Shown piece after piece: positions 26,593 to 35,444 of a DNA stretch of 64,000 nt. A program made the translations under genes and the position numbers. The stretch's first letter is position 1. Every line of letters begins with the position of its first letter. The DNA is from an uncultured bacterium (GTDB taxonomy: Bacteria > Cyanobacteriota > Vampirovibrionia > Gastranaerophilales > Gastranaerophilaceae): contig CADCKD010000004.1 of assembly GCA_902801985.1 (NCBI GenBank), forward strand, positions 50,897 to 114,896, written 5' to 3'. The notes beneath the pieces were generated by a model, which did no database searches, was not told where the DNA came from, and saw only the letters and a program-made list of their open reading frames with translations.

Positions 26593-28311
26593 TTATACAA
26601 ATTCTTTTTGAATGGATTTTCCTTGAACATTTTCAGATACAACAGGCAAAGCCACGTAAAAATTTGATCCTTTATTTTCTTCACTTTCACACCAGATAGC
26701 GCCTTTGTGAGCTTTTATAAGCTGTTTGGCAATCGGTAGTCCCAAACCGGTACCTCCGACTTTTCTTGTCAGAGAATTTTCTATCTGTGTAAACATATCA
26801 AATGCTTTTAATATGTTTTCCTGTTTAATACCAATACCCTCATCCCTTACGCTAATGAGTACATAATCTCCTGATAATACACCGGCATCATTTTTAAAAC
26901 TATCACTAATTACAATATCATCCGCATTTTTTAATTCTGATCTGATAACAACTTTTTTACCTTGAGGAGTGAATTTTATAGCATTTGAAACTAAATTAGT
27001 TAAAACTTGTTCCAATCTTTGTGCATCAGCATATATATCAGGTAAGCTTGCCTGTTCTTCGGTATGAAAGTCGATTAAATGCTCTTTTGCAACACAATCA
27101 AAGTTGTTTTTAACATTTTCAATAACTGAATGAATGTTCATAGTTTTATAGTTGAAAACCATTTTACCGGCTTCAATTTTATTTATATCAAGGATATCGT
27201 TTATTATATTGGTTAAATTTGTCACATTACGCTTCGCCATATCAACGAATTTTACGGCATTTTCTCCCAAATCTCCGCAACGTCCGCTTGATAATATAGA
27301 AAGAGCATTTTTTATCGGGGTCAAAGGTGTTCTTAATTCGTGAGAAACAATAGATATAAAGTTTGACTTAACCCTTTCTAATTTTTCAAGCTCTTGATTT
27401 TTTTCAATAATTTTTTTATACAGTCCTGCGCTTTTCAAAGGTAGAGAGACTTGTCTTACAAGAGTTTGGAAATATGCAGCATCATCTGTTGAAAATGGTT
27501 TATTTTTAAAAATTTCAATACATCCAAAAAATTCATCTCCCAAATCTATTGGTGCAAACATATTATCGTACTGAAAAATTGAGAACGTGAATTTTTCATT
27601 GGGATTTTTTATATTTTTTATTATTTTCAAATTTCTATCATCAATCTCAAACGGGATATCACGGCTTTCGAAAAGTGTTTTGTAATTTAAAACAGCACGA
27701 AATTTTAGGGCATTAACAAGTTCTTCCGACAAATCATATAACGAATTTATTATAAGAACAGGTTCATTCTCAAATCCGAATGAAATAATACAAGTCAAAT
27801 CAAAACTCAAAGACTTATCCAGTCCTTCGGTCATATAAGTCAAAAGTTCTTTTGAATTAAGTGTGCCTGCAAATTGAGAACTTGTATTGTATAGAACATT
27901 CAACCTATAAAGGCTTTCGGCCATGTCATTATTGCGGATTGATAATTTGTCTAAGTTTTCTTTGATTTTAATATCATTATTAACTGTTGTAACTATAAAA
28001 TTATCATCGTACTCAGGAAATATAAATCCACTGACCATAGATGAAAGCTCTTTATCAACATTATGCCCTGCAGTGATTAAAAGGATTTGTGAGTTTTCTA
28101 ATCGGGATTTAATTTTTTTGACAGTCGATAATATATCTATCATTTGAATATTTTCATCAATAACAAAAACATCCGGAGCTTCAACTTCTATCGAATCAAA
28201 TAAAGACGTTGAAGTACAACAAGAGTTTAAATTGTACGTTTTCCTGTCAAAAAGTGTTTTAAATCTGTCTATAAGCTCATTATTTTCGCTTATTAGTAAT
28301 ATATTCCCCAT
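26593..28311 (-). CDS. Soluble hybrid sensor histidine kinase (receiver-GAF-HisKA-HATPase)
   Basis: A 572-residue cytosolic protein without transmembrane helices. Residues 1-110 resemble a response-regulator receiver (VFVIDENIQ with D52 where the phosphoacceptor would lie, but the conserved lysine region is weak). A GAF-like domain covers about 130-300. The dimerisation/phosphoacceptor H-box SHELRTPLTPIKN contains H324. The ATPase domain shows N-box NLVSNAIKFTPQG, G1 DEGIGI and G2 GTGLGLPI. It has no partner regulator adjacent. It precedes dxr and borders the phage-like region, whose leader lies in the 308-base spacer upstream. Confidence 0.9.
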   Translation of the reverse strand: MGNILLISENNELIDRFKTLFDRKTYNLNSCCTSTSLFDSIEVEAPDVFVIDENIQMIDILSTVKKIKSRLENSQILLITAGHNVDKELSSMVSGFIFPEYDDNFIVTTVNNDIKIKENLDKLSIRNNDMAESLYRLNVLYNTSSQFAGTLNSKELLTYMTEGLDKSLSFDLTCIISFGFENEPVLIINSLYDLSEELVNALKFRAVLNYKTLFESRDIPFEIDDRNLKIIKNIKNPNEKFTFSIFQYDNMFAPIDLGDEFFGCIEIFKNKPFSTDDAAYFQTLVRQVSLPLKSAGLYKKIIEKNQELEKLERVKSNFISIVSHELRTPLTPIKNALSILSSGRCGDLGENAVKFVDMAKRNVTNLTNIINDILDINKIEAGKMVFNYKTMNIHSVIENVKNNFDCVAKEHLIDFHTEEQASLPDIYADAQRLEQVLTNLVSNAIKFTPQGKKVVIRSELKNADDIVISDSFKNDAGVLSGDYVLISVRDEGIGIKQENILKAFDMFTQIENSLTRKVGGTGLGLPIAKQLIKAHKGAIWCESEENKGSNFYVALPVVSENVQGKSIQKEFV

Positions 28312-28444
28312 ATTTATATTTTAATTTGAGTATTTTATTTGGCAAGTTAGTAAAAATTTTTAAAAAAATATTTTTTTTAAACCGCAACTTTTGTAGTTTA
28401 TAATAGCGTAAAAGCACTCTATATAATAAAAAGGCCAGTTGTCT

Positions 28445-28476
28445 GTCCGTATTTTTACGTACGTAAAAATACGGAC
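28445..28476. repeat. 32-bp perfect palindrome
   Basis: The 16-base arm GTCCGTATTTTTACGT is followed directly by its exact reverse complement. With no spacer it is a good candidate for a dimeric protein operator or a recombination site; as RNA it would form a long hairpin followed by TTTATTTT. It lies between putative promoters and the first gene of the phage-like region. Confidence 0.8.
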
Positions 28477-28511
28477 TTTATTTTCTAAAAAAAACGTTTA
28501 TACTAAGAGTG

Positions 28512-28598
28512 TAATCGGTTAAGATTCAAGCTCGAGGGCACAAAAGCCCTTAAAGATATTTGTATCTTTTGATGGTAAAAGTCGTTTGCCGATTTTAT
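28512..28598 (+). promoter_or_regulatory. Candidate structured RNA leader
   Basis: A closing helix AATCGG (28513-28518) / CCGATT (28589-28594) encloses two perfect hairpins: AGGGC-ACAAAA-GCCCT (28535-28550) and AAAGATA-TTTG-TATCTTT (28552-28569). It ends about 25 bases before the start of the cysteine-rich protein. I could not match it to a known riboswitch class. Confidence 0.4.
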
Positions 28599-28619
28599 AT
28601 ACGGGAGAGGACTATCTTT

Positions 28620-28982
28620 ATGGGATATATTCATTGTTGCGGCGGGCTGCGTAAAACTCAAAGTTTTACGTTGATACCAAATAAAGAATTTGTTGTCTGT
28701 GAATTGGATTATTTAAAAAAATGCCCGATATGCGGTAATACGGTAGTACAACTAACAAGAATATCAAAAGATGAAAATATTTCTACCGTCAGGTATCATA
28801 ACAAAAATGCATTAGCCTTTTTAAAAAAAATGAAACCAAAAATTCTCTATGAAAATAAATACATTGACTATTCCAAAACTAAAAAAGGAAATTTTTATCT
28901 AAACTATAACGAATACGGCATCAAAAAAAGATGCTACTCCAACCTATCTAATCTGAAAATCGGATTAAACTCCACTATTTAA
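28620..28982 (+). CDS. Small cysteine-rich (zinc-ribbon-like) protein of the phage region
   Basis: A 120-residue protein. The start at 28620 (MGYIHCCGG) is chosen over the upstream ATG because GGGAGAGGA stands at the correct distance. Cysteines in HCCGG and CPICGNTVVQL suggest one zinc ribbon; the C-terminus is basic (KKRCYSNLSNLKIG). It could be a regulator or a small virion-associated protein. A terminator follows at 29014, separating it from the LuxR-type gene. No family recognised. Confidence 0.6.
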   Translation: MGYIHCCGGLRKTQSFTLIPNKEFVVCELDYLKKCPICGNTVVQLTRISKDENISTVRYHNKNALAFLKKMKPKILYENKYIDYSKTKKGNFYLNYNEYGIKKRCYSNLSNLKIGLNSTI

Positions 28983-29013
28983 TATCTGCATCCTTCATTT
29001 TATTTACCCTTGC

Positions 29014-29047
29014 AAAAGGGGAAAATATTTCCCCTTTTATTTTTTTA
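29014..29047 (+). terminator. Intrinsic terminator
   Basis: A perfect stem AAAAGGGGAAA / TTTCCCCTTTT with an ATA loop, then AT7. It ends the transcript of the cysteine-rich protein gene. Confidence 0.85.
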
Positions 29048-29089
29048 AATGGAAATATTATTAACATTGCTAAAGGCTATTAGGGTAAC

Positions 29090-29323
29090 ATGAAATTTAA
29101 CGAATCAGATACAGAAGGAAGTTTAATGAACTTATCGACAAGAGAAAACATTGTGTTGGCTCTGGTCGCAGATGGGTACAGTTATAAAGAAATTGCGTTG
29201 AAATTAAGAATTTCAATAAGAACAGTTCATACATATATGGGCAGATGTTTATTTAAGCTGAAAGTAAATAATCGTTCTAAGGCTATTGCAATATATTCTG
29301 CACTAAACGCGAAAAGCAAATAA
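29090..29323 (+). CDS. LuxR/GerE-type helix-turn-helix regulator
   Basis: A 77-residue protein that is essentially a single LuxR-type DNA-binding domain: LSTRENIVLALVADGYSYKE, IALKLRISIRTVHTYMGR, LFKLKVNNRSKAI. No receiver or ligand domain is attached, as in other small GerE-type regulators. An internal ATG at 29126 with GAAGGAAG before it may be the real start (65 residues). It stands right upstream of the amidase and structural genes and may control the cassette. Confidence 0.75.
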   Translation: MKFNESDTEGSLMNLSTRENIVLALVADGYSYKEIALKLRISIRTVHTYMGRCLFKLKVNNRSKAIAIYSALNAKSK

Positions 29324-29339
29324 GCAAAAGAGGATATGA

Positions 29340-29837
29340 ATGAAAAAAATAGTTTTGCACTGGACCGCCGGCACATATTATCCAACACAATATGAAAAGC
29401 AGTTTTATCATTTTTTAGTAGATAAAGACGGTAAAATTTATAACGGAATTTATAAACCTGAGGATAATGAAACTTGTGCAGATGGTAAATATGCTGCACA
29501 TACCGGCGGGGGAAATACCGGCGCAATAGGGGTTAGTCTTTGTTCCATGGCAGGCTTTAAATCTTCTAAAGCTCAAGGCCAATATCCGATAACTTTAATT
29601 CAATTTGAATCCTGTATGAATTTATGCTCTTTATTAGCAATTAAATATAATATTGAAATTACCCCGCAGACAGTAATGACACATTATGAATTTGGCAAAA
29701 CTCATCCGAATAGCACCAGCTTTGGCAAGATTGATATAACATATCTTCCTCCATATCCTTGGGTAGGAAAAGATGATATCGGCGGTTTTATCAGATCAAA
29801 AATCAGATGGTATAAAAATAAAAATTTGAAAGGTTAA
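29340..29837 (+). CDS. N-acetylmuramoyl-L-alanine amidase (phage endolysin-type, Amidase_2)
   Basis: A 165-residue amidase of the PGRP/Amidase_2 fold. The N-terminal IVLHWTAG supplies the first zinc histidine, HTGGGNTGAIGVSLC is the central motif, and TVMTHYEFGKTHP carries the second histidine region. It cleaves the bond between muramic acid and L-alanine. It has no signal peptide, fitting a phage lysin that needs a holin (a holin-like gene is at 32354) or a virion lysin. Four bases separate it from the next structural gene. Confidence 0.85.
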   Translation: MKKIVLHWTAGTYYPTQYEKQFYHFLVDKDGKIYNGIYKPEDNETCADGKYAAHTGGGNTGAIGVSLCSMAGFKSSKAQGQYPITLIQFESCMNLCSLLAIKYNIEITPQTVMTHYEFGKTHPNSTSFGKIDITYLPPYPWVGKDDIGGFIRSKIRWYKNKNLKG

Positions 29838-29840
29838 ATT

Positions 29841-31364
29841 ATGGAAATTAATTATTTTGACTTATCGGGCGGTGTAAATCAGGCATCGACGAAAACTGAA
29901 CTTGGATTAAATACGCGTACTATTTACTGGGCAGATTCTACAAATATAGAAATTCATGAAAATAAAGGGATAATAAAGCAAAAAGGTAATACTGTTTTGG
30001 TGGAACTGCCGCAGCAAGAAGCTATTACTGCTATACACCAGTTGGAAGCCGAAAATATATACAAATTAATAATTACCACAGCTCAAGGGAATATTTATAT
30101 ATATTCAGATGTAAGTAATTCTCTTGTTTTGATAGACAAAAAATTATCAGGAAACAATGTTATTTTTGCTAATTTTTTACGTGGTGTGCTAATTGCAACA
30201 GAATCAGATGAAATGTTTTACCTGAAAAATAATGCGAACTATGATACGGAAAATTGCAATCTGAGGGATTTAGAAGAAAATCCGCTTATACCTGATTGTA
30301 TAACAGTGTATAAAGGTCGTGTATGGTGTGCAAAAGGTTCTACAATATATTACTCTGCACTTGGAACATATAATGACTTTATAAGTGCTAATGATGCCGG
30401 ATATATAAATGATTTTCACACGGATACTGCTGATATTGTAGGAATGGAAAGTTATAAAAATTATCTTGCCATATACAAAAAGGAAAGAGTTTATCTTTTA
30501 GGCGGTTCAAACCCTGAAGATTTCGCGATTATACCTTTTGCGGATAAAGGAACATATTCAAATAAAGCAATTGTAAATGTTGATAATAAACAGTATTTTT
30601 TAAGCAACGGTATATATGCACTTGAGCAAGTCGGGGAGCTAAATCAAATAAGACTCGGGTCTGAAATTTCACAAAATATTAAAAAGGAATTTGATTCTAT
30701 AGATTTACCTAAAATAAATAAATCTTTTGCACTTCACTATCAAAATAAACATCAGGTATGGTTCTTTTTCCCGTACATAAAAGAGCAATATTATCACACG
30801 GTATGGATAAATGATTATGTTAATAAATCATGGATGAAAAGGGTTATTCCTCAAAATATAACCTGTGCTTGCAATTTTAAATCATTTATTGTCAGTGCGG
30901 ATTCGACAGGAAAAGTTTATATAGAAGATTACGGAAAAACTTTTAACGGTTCAGCTGTAACATTCCAGTGGAAATCACCGTTCTTGTCATTAACAAACCC
31001 GCACCACAGAAAACTCATAGATGAATTTTATTTCATTTTGGATAACGAATACGAGAACAAATTTAATTTTTCTGTATATAAAGATTTTGATGAACATTTC
31101 CCCGATGACAAAGAATTGATATACACAAAACACTTTAACCAGCTCGTATGGGGAAAAGAAAATACAACATCAGAAGATATAACTTCCTGTTGGGCGCAGG
31201 ATAATGCTGACGTTCCTGTATGGGCAATTGGTACAGATACAATGGAAAAAGCTGAAATTTGCGGCAGTTGTTTTGCCGTACAACTATGCGTAGAAGGTAA
31301 AGAAATTGAGGACAATTGCGCAATTATAGGTCTGCAATTTAGAGAAATTTACAATGATGACTAA
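29841..31364 (+). CDS. Phage structural protein, beta-rich (tail hub/stabilisation type)
   Basis: A 507-residue protein with recurrent short beta-strand repeats such as YKGRVWCAKGSTIYYSALG and YKNYLAIYKKERVYLLGG, which suggest a beta-propeller. This is the look of the P22-type tail stabilisation protein (gp10-like) family. It lies between the amidase and the coat protein. The assignment rests on context and pattern rather than a strong motif; a role in the tail or head-tail hub is inferred. Confidence 0.6.
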   Translation: MEINYFDLSGGVNQASTKTELGLNTRTIYWADSTNIEIHENKGIIKQKGNTVLVELPQQEAITAIHQLEAENIYKLIITTAQGNIYIYSDVSNSLVLIDKKLSGNNVIFANFLRGVLIATESDEMFYLKNNANYDTENCNLRDLEENPLIPDCITVYKGRVWCAKGSTIYYSALGTYNDFISANDAGYINDFHTDTADIVGMESYKNYLAIYKKERVYLLGGSNPEDFAIIPFADKGTYSNKAIVNVDNKQYFLSNGIYALEQVGELNQIRLGSEISQNIKKEFDSIDLPKINKSFALHYQNKHQVWFFFPYIKEQYYHTVWINDYVNKSWMKRVIPQNITCACNFKSFIVSADSTGKVYIEDYGKTFNGSAVTFQWKSPFLSLTNPHHRKLIDEFYFILDNEYENKFNFSVYKDFDEHFPDDKELIYTKHFNQLVWGKENTTSEDITSCWAQDNADVPVWAIGTDTMEKAEICGSCFAVQLCVEGKEIEDNCAIIGLQFREIYNDD

Positions 31365-31423
31365 TATAAAAGCTACTCACCACTCATATTAAACGTACAC
31401 ACAAAACACGAAAGGACAAAAAA

Positions 31424-32278
31424 ATGACAGATTTTTCAACAACTTACTCCGCATTTATTCCAGAATTATGGAGTCTTAAATTAAACACAATGTTAGAAAA
31501 AAACTGCGTAATGATGCAATGCGTAAACAGAAACTGGGAAGGAGAAATTAAACAACAAGGCGATAAGGTTAAAATTATTACTCCGGCAGAAGTGTCTGTT
31601 TCTACTCTTACAAGTGACAGTATTACATATTCGTCTTTAACTCCTACTTCAAAGGATTTGGAAATAGACCAGAAAAAATTCTTTGCTTTTAAAATTGATG
31701 ATGTTGCCAAAGCTCAATCAAATGGTGACATTATGGAAGCGCACTTAAACAATGCAAAAAGAGCAATTGAAGAAGTTCAAGACACATACCTATTAGGCTT
31801 GCATACAGATGTAACATCAGCAAATACAGTCGGTACTGAAGCTGTACCAATTGAACTGGATAAAAGTACAATTTACAGCAATTTTGTAAAACTTGCTATG
31901 GCATTAAAAAATTCTAATGCCGTATACGCCGGTGTTCACCCTTGGGTCGTTATAAATCCTACAATCGAAGCATACTTATTGCAAAGTCCTGAATTTATCA
32001 GTGCGTATAACATCGCAGACAAAACACTAAGAGAAGGTTCAATAGGGCAAATTGCGGGCATGGATGTATTAGTAAGTACAAACTTAACTGAAGTTGATGA
32101 TAAATATTATGTTCTTGCAGGAACAAATGATGCAATTACATTTGCTTCTCAACTTGCAAAAATCGAAAGCCTAAGAGATAAAGATTCATTCTCTGATTTA
32201 GTCAGAGGCTTATATTTATATGGGGCAAAAACAGTTCAACCGGCTGCACTTGCCAAAATGATCGTAAGCGCATCATAA
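31424..32278 (+). CDS. Major capsid (coat) protein
   Basis: A 284-residue protein whose N-terminal half (FIPELWSLKLNTMLEKNCVM ... IKQQGDKVKIITPAEVSVS) and C-terminal half (VVINPTIEAYLLQSPEF ... GMDVLVSTNLTEV ... FASQLAKIESLRDKDSFSD) match the HK97-fold coat pattern common in podoviruses (P22-coat-like). The strong ribosome-binding site GAAAGGAC and a stable hairpin right after the gene are typical of a highly expressed coat gene. The scaffolding-like protein is encoded downstream. Confidence 0.85.
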   Translation: MTDFSTTYSAFIPELWSLKLNTMLEKNCVMMQCVNRNWEGEIKQQGDKVKIITPAEVSVSTLTSDSITYSSLTPTSKDLEIDQKKFFAFKIDDVAKAQSNGDIMEAHLNNAKRAIEEVQDTYLLGLHTDVTSANTVGTEAVPIELDKSTIYSNFVKLAMALKNSNAVYAGVHPWVVINPTIEAYLLQSPEFISAYNIADKTLREGSIGQIAGMDVLVSTNLTEVDDKYYVLAGTNDAITFASQLAKIESLRDKDSFSDLVRGLYLYGAKTVQPAALAKMIVSAS

Positions 32279-32295
32279 ATTGTGAAACCAATTTT

Positions 32296-32330
32296 GTGTA
32301 CTCTTTTTCCCCTCGTGAAAAAGAGTACAC
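32296..32330 (+). terminator. Stable stem-loop after the coat gene
   Basis: A perfect 14-bp stem GTGTACTCTTTTTC / GAAAAAGAGTACAC with a 7-base loop. It lacks a T-run, so it is more likely an mRNA-stabilising or attenuating hairpin than a full terminator. Confidence 0.6.
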
Positions 32331-32353
32331 CCGATAAATCAGGAGAAATTTAA

Positions 32354-32605
32354 ATGTTTTCGAATATAAAAGAGCTTATAAAACAGTTAGCACAAAATGC
32401 AGTAGTAATAGCAGAAACAGAGCTTGGTTCCGGCAGAGGAGAACAAAAAAAGAAGCAGGCAATTAAATATATACTTGATAATTTGCCATTCTGCGGGATT
32501 GTCAGAGAGATAATCTCGATTTTTTTATCAGGCTTTATAGACAACGCAATAGAAGCATCCGTTTGCTACATGCATTCACTTCAAAAACAAGAAAAAGGAG
32601 AATAG
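32354..32605 (+). CDS. Putative holin or small phage head protein
   Basis: An 83-residue protein. The pattern AVVIAETELGSGRGEQKKKQAIKYIL followed by a hydrophobic helix (FCGIVREIISIFLSGFIDNAIEASV) resembles the LLH-type holin family (superfamily 6 style), which would let the amidase reach the wall. The hydrophobic helix is rather short for a transmembrane segment, so a structural role remains possible. It lies between the coat and scaffolding-like genes. Confidence 0.5.
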   Translation: MFSNIKELIKQLAQNAVVIAETELGSGRGEQKKKQAIKYILDNLPFCGIVREIISIFLSGFIDNAIEASVCYMHSLQKQEKGE

Positions 32606-32611
32606 AACAAT

Positions 32612-33256
32612 ATGTTAAACCAGAATATAAACGGAATTTCACCAAGTGCCGTGACTCCGCAAATAAATTATACAGATGTAATCCAACAAATCGAGCAAGC
32701 TCTTGCCTCAGATGTGCAGAAATTGCAGCTGTTAACACAACAAGGTATAGTAACACAACAACAAGGACAATACCTTATGAATGAATTAGTAAATAAAAAA
32801 CAACAAATTGATGTGTTTAAGCAGTCTTTGCAAAATCTTACACCACATGTACAAGAACAAGTTCCCCCTCCAGAAAAAGAAACCGTAAATCCCTTAGAAA
32901 TTTTCAACAAGGAAAATCCGGATTTCTTTACAAGTGAAGGGCGTAAAGAATTGTTAGAATACATTAAAGATTTAGATGTTGATAAAGATGAAATTTCCAA
33001 AATAGCAAATCTTGCACAAAATCTTGAAAATTATGCAATAGAACGCTATTTAAAAAAGTCCGCACACGATAAATCATTAAATGACGAAAACTTTATCGCA
33101 AAGAGCAAATTGACTTCATACGCTCAACATGCTCCATCCGATAGTAATTACAACAGGATTTTTACTCGCGAGGACCTCGGCAAAATGAGTGGTGAAGAGT
33201 TCACCAAAAACGAAAAACTGATAATGGAACAGGCAAGACAAGGCTTGATAAAATAA
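32612..33256 (+). CDS. Scaffolding-like protein with C-terminal TREDL tag
   Basis: A 214-residue, Gln-rich, mostly helical protein (IEQALASDVQKLQLLTQQG, LVNKKQQIDVFKQSLQNL) with a central FNKENPDFFTSEGRKELLEYI segment, as in internal scaffolding proteins of tailed phages. Its last 34 residues, starting at about 181, contain IFTREDLGKMSGEEFTKNEK and IMEQ. The same motif is found near the C-terminus of the two accessory effectors at 39953-40771 and 41491-42381. In known scaffolds the C-terminus binds the coat protein, so a coat-binding role for this motif is inferred. Position next to the coat gene supports the call. Confidence 0.65.
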   Translation: MLNQNINGISPSAVTPQINYTDVIQQIEQALASDVQKLQLLTQQGIVTQQQGQYLMNELVNKKQQIDVFKQSLQNLTPHVQEQVPPPEKETVNPLEIFNKENPDFFTSEGRKELLEYIKDLDVDKDEISKIANLAQNLENYAIERYLKKSAHDKSLNDENFIAKSKLTSYAQHAPSDSNYNRIFTREDLGKMSGEEFTKNEKLIMEQARQGLIK

Positions 33257-33281
33257 CCCCTAATCAGTTTGTAGCAAATTG

Positions 33282-33314
33282 AGTTTGGGAAGGGATATAT
33301 CCCCTTCCCAAACT
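33282..33314 (+). terminator. Stem-loop after the scaffolding-like gene
   Basis: A perfect 13-bp stem AGTTTGGGAAGGG / CCCTTCCCAAACT with a 7-base loop and only a weak T-run. Likely a partial terminator or transcript-stabilising hairpin. Confidence 0.6.
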
Positions 33315-33333
33315 TTACAAAAAAGGAGATTAA

Positions 33334-33972
33334 ATGAATTACTTAGAACTTATAAACAAATGCCTGCTTGAGCTTAATTACAGGGAAGTTAACGCTTTCT
33401 CAGAGCTTGTAAAAAATGATCATAAAAGGATAATGTCGATAATAAACATTATAAACAGAGAAATTTGTAACAGTGATAATTGGAATTTTTTACTAAGATC
33501 AAAAACTTTAAATATTCCGGCTCGAACGACAATGGTAGAAAATACTATAAACGGCCGTATATTACACTTGCTAATTGACGGAACAAAATATCATTTCAAA
33601 GGTGATTTTGAAAAATTCTTAACCTCAAACCCTCCTGCTCAGACTTATTCAATTTGTTCCGACCAGCTATTATTCCCCAAATTCACTGAGAATAAAACTG
33701 CAGAAGTAATCTACTATACTCAAAATTGTGCGACATCATCAGGTGGCAGTGAAAAAGAAGAAATGACTGTTTCGGATGATCAATCACTTTTGCCCATGCC
33801 TTTTGCTGAACAATTACTTGTATATGGGACATGTCTGAGATTAAAAGGGAATCCGTCATATATAAAATTCAACTATTGGATGAGCATGTACAAAGAGGCT
33901 CTTTTGAACTTAAAATCCAAAAGCAGTATTGATGCAAATGACAGTGCAAAAGTAAGACTTTTTAGGCGATAA
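33334..33972 (+). CDS. Head-completion / tail-adaptor protein (P22 gp4-like)
   Basis: A 212-residue protein. The opening LELINKCLLELNYREVNAFS and the later IINREICNSDNWNFLLR, followed by a short beta domain and a helical end with MPFAEQLLVYGTCLRLKGN, fit the connector or tail-accessory proteins that plug the portal in podoviruses. The start is fixed by AAAAAAGGAGATTAA. Assigned mostly by pattern and context. Confidence 0.55.
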   Translation: MNYLELINKCLLELNYREVNAFSELVKNDHKRIMSIINIINREICNSDNWNFLLRSKTLNIPARTTMVENTINGRILHLLIDGTKYHFKGDFEKFLTSNPPAQTYSICSDQLLFPKFTENKTAEVIYYTQNCATSSGGSEKEEMTVSDDQSLLPMPFAEQLLVYGTCLRLKGNPSYIKFNYWMSMYKEALLNLKSKSSIDANDSAKVRLFRR

Positions 33973-34097
33973 CCGTAAAAAAAACAGGAAGTCGTTTTCA
34001 TTCCCCCCTGTTAAGATTTACACTAGCCGAAATATAAATAGCATGTATATTATACAAACTATTAAAAAAAAACACAAATTATTATAAGAAATGTAAC

Positions 34098-34538
34098 ATG
34101 ATGAAACAATTAACAAAACAGCAAAAACAATTTGTACTCGAGTATATCAGAACTTTAGACGGAGAACAGGCTCTCAAACTTGCAGGATACAAAACAAAAA
34201 ATTCAAGGCAATTTGCAGCGGAGTTATTGTCTAAAGATTTGATAATTAGTGAAATAAAAAAACAACTTAAATCACAAATAAACACTCTATGCATACAAAA
34301 AGGTTATGTTATCCAAAAGTTATTACAAATAGCCGAGTTTTCTCTGGAGGAAGAAGACATACTTGATAAAGAGGGAAACTATACCGGTAAAAAGAAGTTA
34401 AGAGACTCAGGAGCCGGACTAAAAGCTCTGGAAGCTATATGTAAATACCTCGGCTTTTCAAATATAACAGGTGAAGAAAACAACTATCAAGAAGCAAAAA
34501 TCATTACAATAGCAAATTTAGATGATAAAAAAATTTAA
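34098..34538 (+). CDS. Terminase small subunit
   Basis: A 146-residue protein of the Terminase_2 type: LTKQQKQFVLEYIRTLDGEQALKLAGYK is the N-terminal DNA-binding helix-turn-helix, followed by the helical oligomerisation region with SRQFAAELL and a C-terminal LRDSGAGLKALEAICKYLGF segment. It recognises viral DNA and activates the large subunit. Unusually it lies 2.6 kb before the large subunit, with the GNAT and portal genes in between. Confidence 0.85.
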   Translation: MMKQLTKQQKQFVLEYIRTLDGEQALKLAGYKTKNSRQFAAELLSKDLIISEIKKQLKSQINTLCIQKGYVIQKLLQIAEFSLEEEDILDKEGNYTGKKKLRDSGAGLKALEAICKYLGFSNITGEENNYQEAKIITIANLDDKKI

Positions 34539-34553
34539 AATATGAGGTTAACA

Positions 34554-34904
34554 ATGAAAGAAGATAAAGAAATTGAAAAAATTCTGTTAAATGATGAAAA
34601 TTATGAAAAATTCCTGCATTCAAAAACAGAAAAAGAATTCCAAAACATACTAAGCCAAGAACAATCAAATAAAACACGAGAATTAACGAATATAAAAGAT
34701 GTTCCCAAGGATTTACTATTTACAAAAAATGCCATTTACATGGTTATAAATAAAGAAAGTAAAACAAAATCATACATAAACGGACTGCAAGCGGAAGGCT
34801 TTTTAGGTTCGCAAGAAATTTTGAGAGATAAGTTCCTCTCGGGCCAAACCGACTATTTCGTCTGCGGCAACAATTATATAAAATTTTATAAGGTAAAAAA
34901 ATAA
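34554..34904 (+). CDS. Hypothetical phage protein
   Basis: A 116-residue protein from the ATG at 34554, preferred over 34542 because GAGG stands at proper distance. The N-terminal half is a charged helix (KEIEKILLNDENYEKFLHSK), the C-terminal half is beta-rich (YFVCGNNYIKFYKV). No family recognised. It is tightly packed between the terminase small subunit and the GNAT-like gene. Confidence 0.55.
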   Translation: MKEDKEIEKILLNDENYEKFLHSKTEKEFQNILSQEQSNKTRELTNIKDVPKDLLFTKNAIYMVINKESKTKSYINGLQAEGFLGSQEILRDKFLSGQTDYFVCGNNYIKFYKVKK

Positions 34905-34907
34905 CAA

Positions 34908-35444
34908 ATGTGTAAATTTATACAAGTCATTTATAATCCCCGACTCATTCTTTTTCAAAATTTGCACTATATACCTAAAATAAGATCATGTTACGAAAAA
35001 TATTCCAAATATCTCCATGATGATTTTGCAAACGCAAATTTCAATTCTTATATAGAGGGAGTTTCTCCTTACATTTGGGCTATTTTAGATTTCGACGATA
35101 ATTTTATGGGTTTTGCGTTGCTGGATAATTTCACAGGGAACAATACCAATAAATATAGTGCCGAACTCACAACATGCTTTGAAAAAAAGGCTTGGGGTGC
35201 ATTTACCCGATATAGTGCAAAGTTTTTTTTGAAAAAATGCTTTGATGAGCTTGGATTATACAAAATAAAAGCATTTGTATATCCGGATAATTTTCGTGTT
35301 TCAACGTTGCTAAAGTCCGCCGGATTTAAGTACGAAGCAACCATTCCAAAAGAAACGATAAGATTTGGAAAGCTTCAAGACATCCATCAATACGCAATAT
35401 ACAGAACATATTATTATAAAGAGGTGAAAAATGAATATCAATAA
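34908..35444 (+). CDS. GNAT-type N-acetyltransferase
   Basis: A 178-residue protein of the GNAT fold. The middle carries the acyl-CoA-binding segment after strand 4 (AELTTCFEKKAWGAFTRYSAKFF), and the typical ending FVYPDNFRVSTLLKSAGFKYEA. This resembles RimJ/RimL-type acetyltransferases. Such genes occur in phage structural clusters, but what this one acetylates is unknown. Its 3' end overlaps the portal gene by 14 bases. Confidence 0.7.
   Translation: MCKFIQVIYNPRLILFQNLHYIPKIRSCYEKYSKYLHDDFANANFNSYIEGVSPYIWAILDFDDNFMGFALLDNFTGNNTNKYSAELTTCFEKKAWGAFTRYSAKFFLKKCFDELGLYKIKAFVYPDNFRVSTLLKSAGFKYEATIPKETIRFGKLQDIHQYAIYRTYYYKEVKNEYQ

Larger units (their letters stand above)
28312..28619. other. 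Intergenic region with promoters, palindrome and structured leader
   Basis: A 308-base region between the kinase gene and the first phage-side gene. It holds TATAAT-type -10 boxes near 28399 and 28422, a 32-base perfect palindrome and a multi-hairpin leader (separate entries). The start at 28620 has the ribosome-binding site GGGAGAGGA. Confidence 0.55.

Noticed and set aside
28560..28619. Upstream start for the cysteine-rich protein (20 extra residues)
   Set aside because: That segment overlaps the structured leader and lacks a ribosome-binding site, while the ATG at 28620 has a good one.
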